Below are positions 18,008 to 27,099 of a stretch of DNA of 64,000 nt, piece after piece. The stretch comes from a bacterium (GTDB lineage Bacteria; Krumholzibacteriota; Krumholzibacteriia; LZORAL124-64-63): positions 248,001-312,000 of the forward strand of contig JAAEQC010000218.1 of the NCBI GenBank assembly GCA_024231905.1, written 5' to 3'. Under the pieces are notes generated by a model that was not told the origin of the DNA, searched no databases, and saw only the letters and a program-made list of their open reading frames with translations. How positions within the stretch are numbered: position 1 is the stretch's first letter; each line of letters starts with the position of its first letter. The translations under genes and the position numbers were made by a program.

Positions 18008-19123
18008 ATGAATCCCGTCTATCTCGACCACAACGCGACCACGCCCTTGGACCCCCGGGTCGTCGAGGCCATGGAGCCGTACCTGCGCGAGCATTTCGGC
18101 AATCCCTCCAGCCCCCACGTCTACGGCCGCCGGGCCCAGGCAGCGGTGGAGGACGCCCGGCGCCAGGTGGCCGCGGCTCTGGAGGTGGATCCGGCCGGGG
18201 TGGTCTTCACCTCAGGTGGCACCGAAGCCAACAACCAGGCCATCGTCGGACTGGCCGGTGAAGGCGGGCACCTAGTGACCACGGCCGTGGAGCACCCGGC
18301 CGTACTCGAGGTGTGCCGCCATCTGGAGCGACGCGGCGTCACCACGACCCTCGTGCCGGTGGACGCCCGGGGCCGCATCGACCCGGCCCGGGTGGCGGAC
18401 GCCATCACCCCGGACACGCGCCTCGTCTCGGTCATGCTCGCCAACAACGAGGTGGGCACCCTCCAGCCGGTGGCCGAAGTGGCTGCTCTGGCCCGGTCCC
18501 GGGGCATACCCTGCCACACGGACGCGGCCCAGGCGGTGGGCAAGATCCCGGTGTCCTGCGCGACGCTGGGCGTCGACCTGCTCTCGGTGGCGGGTCACAA
18601 GCTCTACGCGCCCAAGGGCGTGGGCGCCCTGTTGATCCGTCCCGGCCTGGACCTGCCCTGCCTCATGCACGGGGCCAGCCACGAGCAGGGGCGCCGCCCG
18701 GGCACCGAAAATGTCGCCGGCATCGTGGGACTTGGTGTCGCCTGCCGGTTGGCGGCGGCGGAAACGGCGGCCGAGACCTGCCGCCTGGGCGCGCTCCGCG
18801 ACCGACTCGCCGCACGCCTGGTCGCGGCCGTTCCCCACGCCGTGATCCACGGCCACCCGGACCTGCGCCTGCTCAACACGCTCAGCATCTCCTTCCCGGG
18901 ACGCGCGGCGCCGGATCTACTGGACGCCCTGCCCGGCGTCGCGGTCTCCGCCGGCGCCGCCTGCCATGGCGACGGCCAGGTCGGCTCCCACGTGCTGGCG
19001 GCCATGGGTGTGGACGCCGCTGTGGCGCGCGGCACCTTGCGCATCAGCCTGGGACGGTTCAATACGGACGAGGAGATCGAGCGGGCGGGCGAAGAGATCG
19101 CCGCCGTTGTTGGCGGGAATTGA
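18008..19123 (+). CDS. Cysteine desulfurase, NifS/IscS family
   Basis: Pyridoxal-phosphate enzyme that releases sulfur from cysteine for Fe-S clusters or thio-modifications. The 371-residue protein has the N-terminal VYLDHNATTPLDPRV, the PLP-histidine region VEHPAVLEV, and the PLP-lysine in SVAGHKLYAPKG (about residue 198). The persulfide cysteine is in SAGAACHGDG near residue 319, followed by SHVLAAMG as in group I enzymes. The start ATG at 18008 follows GAGGTG. No IscU-type scaffold gene is adjacent. The convergent Rrf2 regulator suggests Fe-S-responsive control. Confidence 0.88.
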   Translation: MNPVYLDHNATTPLDPRVVEAMEPYLREHFGNPSSPHVYGRRAQAAVEDARRQVAAALEVDPAGVVFTSGGTEANNQAIVGLAGEGGHLVTTAVEHPAVLEVCRHLERRGVTTTLVPVDARGRIDPARVADAITPDTRLVSVMLANNEVGTLQPVAEVAALARSRGIPCHTDAAQAVGKIPVSCATLGVDLLSVAGHKLYAPKGVGALLIRPGLDLPCLMHGASHEQGRRPGTENVAGIVGLGVACRLAAAETAAETCRLGALRDRLAARLVAAVPHAVIHGHPDLRLLNTLSISFPGRAAPDLLDALPGVAVSAGAACHGDGQVGSHVLAAMGVDAAVARGTLRISLGRFNTDEEIERAGEEIAAVVGGN

Positions 19124-19162
19124 GCACCCCGGACCACATGGGTTCAGAAGGCCCGAATCGGT

Positions 19163-19621
19163 TCAGGAGGGAAGGTCGCGCAGCTGCTGCAGCTCGCCCT
19201 GCAGCGTCGGACAGGGATTCTCCTCGGAGATCACTTCCTGGAGCGTCGTCGACCCGAAGGCCTCCTCCACCAGGCTCATGGCGTGGTCGAGGCGACGGTG
19301 CAGCGGACAGAGGACTGAACTGTGTCCATCATGGTCCATCGGACAGTGTTCGATGCGCTTGATGGGACTGACCACGTCCATGATCGCCAACAGCTTGATC
19401 TCCGACGGCGCCTTGGCCAGGACGAAGCCGCCACGCAACCCCCGGGTTGAGTTGACGAGACCGCCACGCACCAACGCCTGCAACACCTTGGCCAGATAGC
19501 TCGGCGGCACCCGCATCATTTCGGCGATCCGTTTGGTGGTCATGGGACGACCGTCACCGGCGGCCAGAGCCACCACCGCGCGCATGGCATACTCGGTGGT
19601 CTGGGAAAACACGTGGTGCAC
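19163..19621 (-). CDS. Rrf2-family transcriptional regulator (IscR/NsrR-like)
   Basis: The 152-residue winged-helix regulator starts with the Rrf2 hallmark MHHVFSQTTEYAMRAVVALA. The HTH is at RIAEMMRVPPSYLAKVLQAL (31-50), and the wing is STRGLRGGFVLAKAP. Cysteines at 93, 105 and 137 (EHCPM, VLCPLHRRLDHA) fall in the region that holds a [2Fe-2S] or [4Fe-4S] cluster in family members, but their spacing differs from IscR. It is convergent with the cysteine desulfurase gene. A perfect inverted repeat lies just upstream of its own start, so autoregulation is likely. Confidence 0.88.
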   Translation of the reverse strand: MHHVFSQTTEYAMRAVVALAAGDGRPMTTKRIAEMMRVPPSYLAKVLQALVRGGLVNSTRGLRGGFVLAKAPSEIKLLAIMDVVSPIKRIEHCPMDHDGHSSVLCPLHRRLDHAMSLVEEAFGSTTLQEVISEENPCPTLQGELQQLRDLPS

Positions 19622-19649
19622 CTTCCGAAGAGCGGCTGACCGGGGGTCC

Positions 19650-19684
19650 GAGGATAATCGGATTCTTATATCCTAATTATCCTC
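19650..19684. promoter_or_regulatory. Candidate Rrf2 operator: perfect 9-bp inverted repeat
   Basis: GAGGATAAT (19650-19658) and ATTATCCTC (19676-19684) form a perfect inverted repeat separated by 17 bases, 29 bases upstream of the Rrf2 start codon. The spacer contains GGATATAAG on the minus strand, which could serve as a -10 element. The AT-rich palindrome stands out against the GC-rich surroundings and fits a dimeric regulator blocking its own promoter. Confidence 0.6.
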
Positions 19685-20116
19685 GATCCGCTTGCGATGT
19701 CAAACTCTGGAAACGGATTCGGCTGGCGGGGCCCCCTGCATCTCGTCGCGATGTTCCTTCGTTCCGGCCGCCCACGGGGCTCTCCAACACGTCGTCCACC
19801 ATCCGGGCAGTGGCGTCCGCCGTGAACCCGGAGAGCCCTGCGGGCGGTCGGAACGGGATGCCTTCCTGGCTCTTCGCGTCCCTGTCGGTCCATCCTCGGT
19901 GAGGGTTCGGGGGCCCTGCAGCCTGTCGGGGGGATCGACACGAACCCTATTGCACGCATGATGCCCAATCGAACCCAAACGTCGATTACCATCGTAACTC
20001 ATTTGTAGGATATATCTTACGATACTGGAGGCGTGTGCGCAAAAAATGCAGGATTACCGGAACCTGTGCACCGTCGGGGACAGTCGCCACCCGAAGTGGA
20101 CGGTCACACCCAGGGC
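19685..20116. other. Non-coding gap with a second near-palindrome
   Basis: About 430 bases between the operator and the stop of the response-regulator kinase. I see no credible gene; the open frames here have no protein-like composition. GTAGGATATATCTTAC (20006-20021) is a near-perfect 16-base palindrome that shares TAGGATATA with the spacer of the Rrf2 operator, so it may be a second binding site. Confidence 0.45.
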
Positions 20117-21652
20117 TCAGCCGGTCATGACACCCATGGACTGGAAAACCGGCGGGGCCGATTCCAAGCTGAACGCGGACCGCTCATCGACCGGTAGGTC
20201 CAGCACCAAGTACCGGACCGAGGCGGCCGTTTCGCCGTCGCGCTCCCACTCGGCTTCGACGCGGCTGAGAAAGCTCACGGCTCCGTCCCGGTCCGCGGCC
20301 AAGACCACGGCGACCGTCTGCCGGCCGTCGATCTCCAGGGACGTGATGCTGTCGGTGTTCCGGCGGATCACCCGATCTGTCACGGCGCCCAGCCGACTCT
20401 CGACGCGTCCGGCCTCCGCGGTCCGCAACAGGACCAGGGTCCAGGAGGCGTCCACCCGTTCGAGGCGTTCGGTACCGTCGGCCACGAACGCCGCCAGGTG
20501 GCGTTCGGCCGAGTATGCGGGCAGGGCGAAGCGGAAGAGGGCGCCCCGGCCCCGTTCGCTCTCCACCTGGAGTTCCCCCCCCAGCAGGGTGGCCAGGCGG
20601 CTGCTGATGGCCAGGCCGAGTCCGTTGCCGGTGTAGCCGCCGGCGTCCGCTCCGGTCTGGGCGAACTTGTCGAACACACGCCGCAGATCCTCCGGTGCGA
20701 TGCCGGGCCCCGTGTCCGCCACCTCCAGGTGCACCCGACCGTCGGAAGTGCCGGCCCGGAGCGTGACCACGCCGCCGTTGGGCGTGAACTTGTGGGCGTT
20801 GCCCAGGAGGTTCACCAGGATCTGGGTCACCAGGGCCGGATCGGCCAGGACCGGCGGGAGTTGGGTCTCGCGCTCGACCCGGAGCTCCTGACCTCGTGCC
20901 GCACAGCACTCGAGGAAATCGTCGCGGCAGGCGTTGAGGATCCCGTCCAGACGCACCTCCCGGGGCCGGCAGTTCACTTCTCCGGCCTCGATGGCGTCCA
21001 GGTCCAGCACGTCGTCCACCAGGGTGGCCAGCCGGTTGCAGTTCCGCAGGGCCACGGACATGCAATGGCGCTGCTCGTCGTTGGCCTCGCCTACGATGCC
21101 GTCGTGGACGAGGGTGCAGTACTCCTTGATGACCGTCAGCGGCGTGCGCAGTTCGTGGGAAGCCGCCGACAGGTAGTCGGTCTTGCGGTCGCTGAGTTTC
21201 TGCAGTCGGTTGTAGGCCCGGTTGAGTTCGCGCACGAGGCGCTCGCGTGCCAGTTGCGCCTCCTTCATCTCCAGGAACACCGCCACTTTGGAGCGGATGA
21301 TGAAGGGATCCACGGGCTTGAAGAGATAGTCCACGGCACCTGCCTCGTAACCCGAGAAGACCTGCCGCCGCTCCTTGTCGATGGCCGTCACGAAGATGAT
21401 GGGTACGTGGCGCGTGCGCTCGTTGCGGCGCATGAGTTCGGCCACCTCGAATCCGTTCATGCCCGGCATCTGCACGTCGAGCAACACCAGGGCCAGGTCG
21501 TGTTCCAGCATCAGCCCCAGGGCTTCGTTGCCCGAGGCGGCGGTCAGGATCACCAGCCCGGGACGGCGCAGCAGCTGCCGCATGGAACTGAGATTCTCCT
21601 GGCGGTCGTCGACCACCAGCATGGTGAGATCGTCCCCGGTCCGCGGTTTCAC
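20117..21652 (-). CDS. Response regulator-histidine kinase hybrid (REC-HisKA-HATPase) with extra C-terminal domain
   Basis: The 511-residue soluble protein has an N-terminal receiver (MLVVDDRQEN, phospho-acceptor in LLDVQMPG, FVTA, FKPV). A short coil leads to HisKA with the phospho-histidine in SHELRTPLTV (about residue 166), and HATPase motifs N (LGNAHKFTP), G1 (DTGPGI) and G2 (GNGLGLAI) follow. The last 130 residues are an additional domain whose pattern (IRRNTDSITSLEIDGRQTVAVVLAADRDGAVSFLSRV) resembles a degenerate GGDEF fold. Its start overlaps the stop of the upstream GAF kinase gene by four bases (ATGA), so the two are translationally coupled and probably act in one relay. Confidence 0.88.
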   Translation of the reverse strand: MKPRTGDDLTMLVVDDRQENLSSMRQLLRRPGLVILTAASGNEALGLMLEHDLALVLLDVQMPGMNGFEVAELMRRNERTRHVPIIFVTAIDKERRQVFSGYEAGAVDYLFKPVDPFIIRSKVAVFLEMKEAQLARERLVRELNRAYNRLQKLSDRKTDYLSAASHELRTPLTVIKEYCTLVHDGIVGEANDEQRHCMSVALRNCNRLATLVDDVLDLDAIEAGEVNCRPREVRLDGILNACRDDFLECCAARGQELRVERETQLPPVLADPALVTQILVNLLGNAHKFTPNGGVVTLRAGTSDGRVHLEVADTGPGIAPEDLRRVFDKFAQTGADAGGYTGNGLGLAISSRLATLLGGELQVESERGRGALFRFALPAYSAERHLAAFVADGTERLERVDASWTLVLLRTAEAGRVESRLGAVTDRVIRRNTDSITSLEIDGRQTVAVVLAADRDGAVSFLSRVEAEWERDGETAASVRYLVLDLPVDERSAFSLESAPPVFQSMGVMTG

Positions 21653-23802
21653 GACGGCATCCCCACTTCCGGGCGATGGGCTGCCCCGGGGCCGGCGGTA
21701 ACCGGTTTCCGGGAGATGGTCCGGCAGAGCCGGATGAATTCGGATTGACCGACGGGCTTGGTCAGATGGGGCCGTTCCGGACTCGCGCCGGGATCGGCAT
21801 CGATGCCGTCGAGCACGATCACGCAGGTATCGCCGGCGTCGGCCGCGGCTGCGAGTTCGTCCGCTGCGGCCAGCAGTTCACCGTCCACGACCAGGAAGTC
21901 CCACGGACCGCGGGTGGACAGACGCTCCCCCGCGGCAGCGGCCGAGCGCGTCACGCCGACCTCCGCCCCCGCGCCGTCCAGGGCACTGCTCAGTTCGTAG
22001 ACAGTGCGCATGTCCGTGTCAACCAGGAGCACCCGCCGGTCCGCGAGCGAACCATCGCAATCGTGCACGGCTGTTTCGGGCTCACACGTTTCGACGTCCC
22101 CGGTGGCCTTGCAGCCCGGATTCCCGGCGTCTTCCACCACCTCAGCGGTGGCAGACTCCCCTTGCGGCAGAAGCAGTGTGAATTCGCTGCCCTGTCCCGC
22201 CCGGCTCGTCACCTGGATTTCGCCGCCGAGCAACTCGGCGAGGCTCCGCGAAATGGACAGACCGAGGCCCGAGCCGCCGTAGCGGCGGGCGATGGAACCG
22301 TCCCCTTGCTGGAAGGCGCCGAAAACGCGCTCGACGGTCTCGGTGTCCATGCCGATGCCCGTGTCGCCGACGGTGAAGGCGACCCAATTGGCCGCGTCGT
22401 CGGGCGGATGATCCAGTCGAACCGTATCAGCACGTCGCAGGCACAGATGCACCTCGCCCTCGCCGGTGAACTTGAAGGCGTTGTTGAGCAGGTTCTTGAG
22501 AATCTGGCTCAGGCGCAGCGGGTCGGTGACCACGGAGCGCGGCGCACCGGCTTCCCAGGTGGCCCGCAGGGTCAGCCCCTTGCGTTCGGCCGCCGGCCGG
22601 AAGAGGTCCTCGAGCCCGCGCAGCACCTGTCGCAGATCCGTCGACTCGGGATGGACCTCGAGGCGCCCGGCTTCCACACGTGACATGTCCAGGATGTCGT
22701 TGATGATCAGCAGGAGTTCGTTGCCCGCCTGGTTGATGGTCAGGGCGTTGTCCACTTCTACGGACGCGAGGTTGCCGCTGTCGTTCTCCGCCAGGATCTG
22801 GGAAATGATGAGCATGCTGTTCAGGGGCGTGCGCAGCTCGTGAGACATGTTGGCCAGGAACTCGTTCTTGTAGCGGTCGGCCTGCTCGAGCTCCGCGTTC
22901 TTCTGTTGCAGCTGCTGTCGCTGTTCGGCCAGGACCTCGGCTTGGCGCCGCGTCTCCTTCAGCAGGCGGCGCTCCCGCAACCGCGCCAGCGCCGAATCGA
23001 GAGCCATGGCCACGCTCTCGGAGCTCGCCCGGAGAAAATCCAGATCCTCGTCGGCGACCGAGCCGGCCACCGCCATTTCGAGGGCGCCCTTGACCTGGCC
23101 GGCGAAGTGGAAAGTGGCGACGATGACCGAGCGGGGCGGCGACTGTCCCAGACCTGTGGCCAGATCCAGGTGCCGCTCGTCCACCTGGTTCAGGACCACG
23201 ACCTGGCGCCGCTCGGCGGCGCGGCCGACGATGCCGGTTCCACGGATCACGGTCCGGGGCGGGGTTGCTCCGGGCGCCAGACCGAAGGTGGCGGCGGGCT
23301 CCAGGCTGTCGTCCGGGCGCGGCAGGTAGAGGACACCCACCGAGCCCCCGTAGTACTCGCCCACGTATTCGAGCACGGCCGCGGCCAGGGTCGCGGGCTC
23401 CAGGTCGCCGTGCATGCGTTTGAAGAGTTCGAACTGGGAATACTGCAGGCCGAAGCGGCGGGAGCCCGGATGGCCGTCGCACTCGGTCGCGGACGGTTCC
23501 TCGGACCGGCAGGGCAGCACGGCGAAGGGCTCGCCCACGATCTCGTCGGTCATGACCGGCGAGGGTAGTGCCCGCAGCAGGCGCTGGATCTGTAGCGCCA
23601 GGACAACCGCCGCCCCGGCCACCACGGTTCCGACTCCGACTCCGACCACGGTCTCCCAGGTGAGGGAATCCGTACCCACCGCGGCCCGGCAGACCCGGAC
23701 ATCCAGCAGGCTCAGTGCGGCCAGGATGCCGACGCATCTGACGCCCACCGGGACGCATCCCGACCACGGTCGTCCCGCGGTGCATGTGTTGCTACTTGCC
23801 AC
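21649..23802 (-). CDS. Membrane-anchored GAF-domain hybrid histidine kinase with degenerate receiver
   Basis: The 717-residue sensor has two N-terminal hydrophobic segments (about 22-40 and 52-72), then a GAF-like domain (about 115-285, LYLPRPDDSLEPAATFGL) and a coiled coil rich in Gln/Glu. HisKA follows (MSHELRTPLNSMLII), then HATPase (NNAFKFTGEGE, DTGIGMD, GSGLGLSISRSL). The C-terminal receiver-like domain keeps an aspartate (FLVVDGEL) and lysine (LTKPV) but lacks the usual Thr/Ser after strand 4 (VIVLDG), so its phosphorylation is doubtful. It starts with GTG at 23802 preceded by GGAAAG. It is coupled by a four-base overlap to the next kinase. Confidence 0.85.
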   Translation of the reverse strand: MASSNTCTAGRPWSGCVPVGVRCVGILAALSLLDVRVCRAAVGTDSLTWETVVGVGVGTVVAGAAVVLALQIQRLLRALPSPVMTDEIVGEPFAVLPCRSEEPSATECDGHPGSRRFGLQYSQFELFKRMHGDLEPATLAAAVLEYVGEYYGGSVGVLYLPRPDDSLEPAATFGLAPGATPPRTVIRGTGIVGRAAERRQVVVLNQVDERHLDLATGLGQSPPRSVIVATFHFAGQVKGALEMAVAGSVADEDLDFLRASSESVAMALDSALARLRERRLLKETRRQAEVLAEQRQQLQQKNAELEQADRYKNEFLANMSHELRTPLNSMLIISQILAENDSGNLASVEVDNALTINQAGNELLLIINDILDMSRVEAGRLEVHPESTDLRQVLRGLEDLFRPAAERKGLTLRATWEAGAPRSVVTDPLRLSQILKNLLNNAFKFTGEGEVHLCLRRADTVRLDHPPDDAANWVAFTVGDTGIGMDTETVERVFGAFQQGDGSIARRYGGSGLGLSISRSLAELLGGEIQVTSRAGQGSEFTLLLPQGESATAEVVEDAGNPGCKATGDVETCEPETAVHDCDGSLADRRVLLVDTDMRTVYELSSALDGAGAEVGVTRSAAAAGERLSTRGPWDFLVVDGELLAAADELAAAADAGDTCVIVLDGIDADPGASPERPHLTKPVGQSEFIRLCRTISRKPVTAGPGAAHRPEVGMPS

Positions 23803-23981
23803 CGTTCCACTTTCCGGACGGGCCTCGCCCCGGTCCCGTCACCGACAGACCTCCTATCGGCTGTGGGGCGAGGGGCTTGAACCGGGATTGCAGAATGCCC
23901 GATCGGCCGGCGCGGTGGCCCATACAACGATGGCCGCCGGTGCCAACCGACGGCCATCCAGCCCGGTGCAGGCGGGGCAGC

Positions 23982-26465
23982 TCAGCAAGCGCTCGTTTTT
24001 GCACCGATGCCGAGCTTTTCCAAACGGCGGTAGAGAGTGCTGCGACTGACGCCCAACAGGCGTGCCGCCTCCGCCCGGTTGCCCTGGGCTTCGGCCAGGA
24101 CACGCAGGATGGTGTTGCGATCACCGGCGCCCCGTGACAGCCGGACCTGATCCGGCACCTCCGAGCGGGGACCGGAAAGCACGAGGGTCGAATCCGGCGT
24201 GGCGCCCACCTCCACGCGGACGTTGCCCCGCGACAGGAGCTGGACATGGGCCTGGCGGGCGACCATGGCCACCTCCCGGGCGTTCCCCGGCCATTCGTAG
24301 TGCTCCATGAGGTCGAGGCTGGAAGCGCTGAAATACTCGGACAGACGCACCGGACGCCCGGTCGCCTCGCCCAGGAAGTGCCGCAGCAGGGGCTGCAGGT
24401 CCTGGATGCGATCACGCAGGGGCAGCAGGCGCAGTTCGAGAATCTTCAGGCGGTAGTAGAGATCCGCACGGAAACGGCCGGCAGCGACCATCTCCTGCAG
24501 GTCGGCATTGGTAGCTGCCACCAGGCGGATGTCCACCCGGCGCTCGCTGGGATCCCCGATGGACTGGAAGGTGCCGTCCTGCAACAGGCGCAACAGCTGG
24601 GGCTGCTGTTCCAGGGGCAGGTCGCCGATCTCGTCCAGGAAGAGGGTTCCTCCGTCGGCGGCGGCGGCCAGACCGCTGCCGCCCCCGTCGGCGCCGCTGT
24701 AGGCGCCCCGGACATGCCCGAAAAACTCCCGGGCGAAGATCCCGTCGGGGATCGCCGAGACGTTCACGCACACGAGGGGCTTGGCGTGGCGCCGGCTGCG
24801 TTCGTGCAGACGCCGGGCGATGAGCTCCTTGCCCGTACCCGTAGGCCCGGTGACGAGGACCGGTTCGTCCGAGTCCGCGAAGGCGTCGCACAGCTGCAGG
24901 GCATCCCGCATGGCCGGCGAGGCGTGGACGATGACCGGCTGCGCGGGACCCGCCGTCGACGAAGACTCCACCGACGGAGGCGCGTTGCGCCGGCGCGAGA
25001 TCTCGGCCAGCAACTGGCGCGCGTCCCGGATACGTTCTTCGATCTCCGTGCGCAGGAGCAGGTCCAGGGCCGACAGGGCACGGTGCCAGGCCGTCTCCAG
25101 CGCCTCGGGCGTCCCGCCACGGGCATCGAGGCGAACCAACACGGCACGCGCCTGCACCAGGCGCGCGACCCCCAGTTCATAGTCCGCCCCGATCCCGTCG
25201 AGGATCTCGGCTGCCCGGTCGGCGTCCGCCACGGCGGCATCGGCATCGCCCAGGGCCAGCTGGGTCTCGGCCATGATGCGAAGGATGACCCCTTCCTCGA
25301 AGACTTCACCAAGGCGCCGGGCCAGACCCAGCGAGCGGGACAGCACCGGCAGCGCTTCGATCTCCCGTCCCTGCGCGGCCAGGCACACGCCCTGGCGCCG
25401 GAGTACCTCCATCACCACGTCCCCCTCGGGCGCGATGGTGCGGCCGATGGACAGGGCCCGGCTGAAGTAACGGCGCGCGTGCTCGACCCGGCCTTCGGCC
25501 AGAGCCACGTCGCCCAGGAACTCGAGGGCCAGCGCCTCTTCGCGCACGAGCTTGAGCTCCCCCGCGGCCTTAAAAGCCGTCTGCAGGGACTCGGTCGCGC
25601 TCTCCACATCACCCTTCACCAGGCGGACCTGGCCCTGGGCAAGACGGGCACGGCATAAGGAGACATGGGCGCCGGCCTCCTCCAGGAGCTGCCGGGCCGC
25701 GGTCAATTCATTGGCGGCCTCGGTGAAGCGACCGCGCTTGCCGAGGATAATGGCCAGGTTCAGGCGATTGCCACCGGCGTTCTTGGCGGCACCCAGGCGC
25801 GTGTGGACATCCAGGGCGCGCCGGAACCACCGCTCGGCCTCGGCGAAACCCGCAGCGCGCAGGTGTTGCAGGCCCATCAGGTTGGCCGCACGACCGCTCT
25901 CCCGGTCGCGTTCCAGCAGCCGAAACAGGGCGTGGGCGGCCTCAGCGTCCTCCAACGCCTGACGCGGATTGCCCAAGCGGGTATGGGCCAGTCCCCGGAG
26001 CAGGAGATAGTCCGCCAACACCGGCCGCAGTTCCTCGCGATGGGCGGAGATGTAGGCCGACGCCTCGCGGACCACGTCCGCGTACTCGCCGCGCTTGCAG
26101 GCGAACGACAGCTCGACGACCTCGAGTTCGGGCGCTGGGTCGGGAACGAGTCCCTGCCCATGGGCACGGTCCACCAGGGATCTGAAATCCCGGCGCCGGT
26201 CCAGATGAAAGAGGTTGCGGGCAGCCAGGGCCACCGCTTCCCGGATGCGCGGACTAGACGCGCCGGCCAGAGGGCCCGACGACGCCGGAGCGGCGGCGCG
26301 GGCCTCGGCCGTGGCTTTCTCCGCCAAGGCGAACGATTCCGCCCACCTCTCGGCGCGGTGGGCACGGAGCGCCTGCTCCCAGGTCTCGGAGGCGAGCGGA
26401 CGATCCATCATTGGTTCCCGGGAGGGCGATCCCAGGGAACCCGAGCGAGACGGGGGCTGGTGCAT
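23982..26465 (-). CDS. Sigma-54-dependent activator with N-terminal TPR-like domain
   Basis: The 827-residue bacterial enhancer-binding protein has an N-terminal half of about 480 residues made of TPR-type helical repeats (for example ADYLLLRGLAHTRLGNPRQALEDAEAAHALF), acting as a protein-interaction sensor in place of a receiver. The AAA+ domain has Walker A GPTGTGKE, Walker B GGTLFLDEIGD and the sigma-54 contact loop GAYSGA (usual form GAFTGA). A Fis-type HTH (NRAEAARLLGVSRSTLYRRLEKLGI) closes the protein. The ATG at 26465 has GGGGGAG upstream and lies four bases after the small secreted protein's stop. MM at 26408 is an alternative start. Confidence 0.88.
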   Translation of the reverse strand: MHQPPSRSGSLGSPSREPMMDRPLASETWEQALRAHRAERWAESFALAEKATAEARAAAPASSGPLAGASSPRIREAVALAARNLFHLDRRRDFRSLVDRAHGQGLVPDPAPELEVVELSFACKRGEYADVVREASAYISAHREELRPVLADYLLLRGLAHTRLGNPRQALEDAEAAHALFRLLERDRESGRAANLMGLQHLRAAGFAEAERWFRRALDVHTRLGAAKNAGGNRLNLAIILGKRGRFTEAANELTAARQLLEEAGAHVSLCRARLAQGQVRLVKGDVESATESLQTAFKAAGELKLVREEALALEFLGDVALAEGRVEHARRYFSRALSIGRTIAPEGDVVMEVLRRQGVCLAAQGREIEALPVLSRSLGLARRLGEVFEEGVILRIMAETQLALGDADAAVADADRAAEILDGIGADYELGVARLVQARAVLVRLDARGGTPEALETAWHRALSALDLLLRTEIEERIRDARQLLAEISRRRNAPPSVESSSTAGPAQPVIVHASPAMRDALQLCDAFADSDEPVLVTGPTGTGKELIARRLHERSRRHAKPLVCVNVSAIPDGIFAREFFGHVRGAYSGADGGGSGLAAAADGGTLFLDEIGDLPLEQQPQLLRLLQDGTFQSIGDPSERRVDIRLVAATNADLQEMVAAGRFRADLYYRLKILELRLLPLRDRIQDLQPLLRHFLGEATGRPVRLSEYFSASSLDLMEHYEWPGNAREVAMVARQAHVQLLSRGNVRVEVGATPDSTLVLSGPRSEVPDQVRLSRGAGDRNTILRVLAEAQGNRAEAARLLGVSRSTLYRRLEKLGIGAKTSAC

Positions 26466-26469
26466 CCGG

Positions 26470-26868
26470 TCACTCCCCCCTGGCCGACGCCACCCTGAAG
26501 AACCGGAATGACGGTACAGTCACGCCGCGAACGTTGTCGAAGACCAGGTAGACGGACCAGTCGCCGAGGAACCTGATCACGGGTGCTGGGGCCGGAGTCG
26601 CCGTAGCGTAATAGGTCCTACCGACTTCCTCGTGGTAGGTGTCCCCGCCGTCGGGCAGGTCCGGTGTGTTGCCCGCGTAGTCGTTGGAATCGGTCGGGTC
26701 GCCTTCGGCTCCGATCACGATTCCGCCGTTGCCGCCGCCGGGACCGATCACGACCGGTCCTTCCTCGTAGGCGTTCAGCGGCGCCGGCAGCGTGACGAAC
26801 GCGGCCACCAGCAACAGGACAAGGAGTGCGCCGGGGGCGAATCTGGAAAAGGGATGGGCGCGGTGCAT
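26470..26868 (-). CDS. Small secreted protein of unknown function
   Basis: I do not recognise this 132-residue protein. It has a clear signal peptide (basic start, hydrophobic GALLVLLLVAAFVTLPAPLNA). A glycine-rich, acidic mature part follows, containing VVIGPGGGNGGIVIGAEGDPTDSNDYAG, and then a beta-rich end. ATG 26868 is strongly supported by GGAGGAAG upstream. It is immediately upstream of, and probably co-transcribed with, the TPR sigma-54 activator. It could be an exported signal or target of that regulator, but this is inference from position only. Confidence 0.65.
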   Translation of the reverse strand: MHRAHPFSRFAPGALLVLLLVAAFVTLPAPLNAYEEGPVVIGPGGGNGGIVIGAEGDPTDSNDYAGNTPDLPDGGDTYHEEVGRTYYATATPAPAPVIRFLGDWSVYLVFDNVRGVTVPSFRFFRVASARGE

Positions 26869-27099
26869 GACTTCCTCCCGCGGATAGCTGGCCCGGAACG
26901 GTCGGAGAACAACTCGGTGCGTATCTATGGCGGCTGAGGCGTCCCGGACGGTTCGGCCTCCTGTGCGATGCATGAACCTAGGGAATCCGGTCCGTCCAGG
27001 AAAGTCCCCCCCGGTTTTCGCCCCGGGTGGGACTGTCGGTCGCCGGTCCACGGTGCTACTTTGTGGGGCCACGCCAACTACCAATCGGAAGGGTTGACC

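Noticed and set aside
19666-20002. Overlapping small open frames between the Rrf2 gene and the response-regulator kinase
   Set aside because: Several frames are open at once because of GC richness. None has a good start, codon bias or a recognisable motif.
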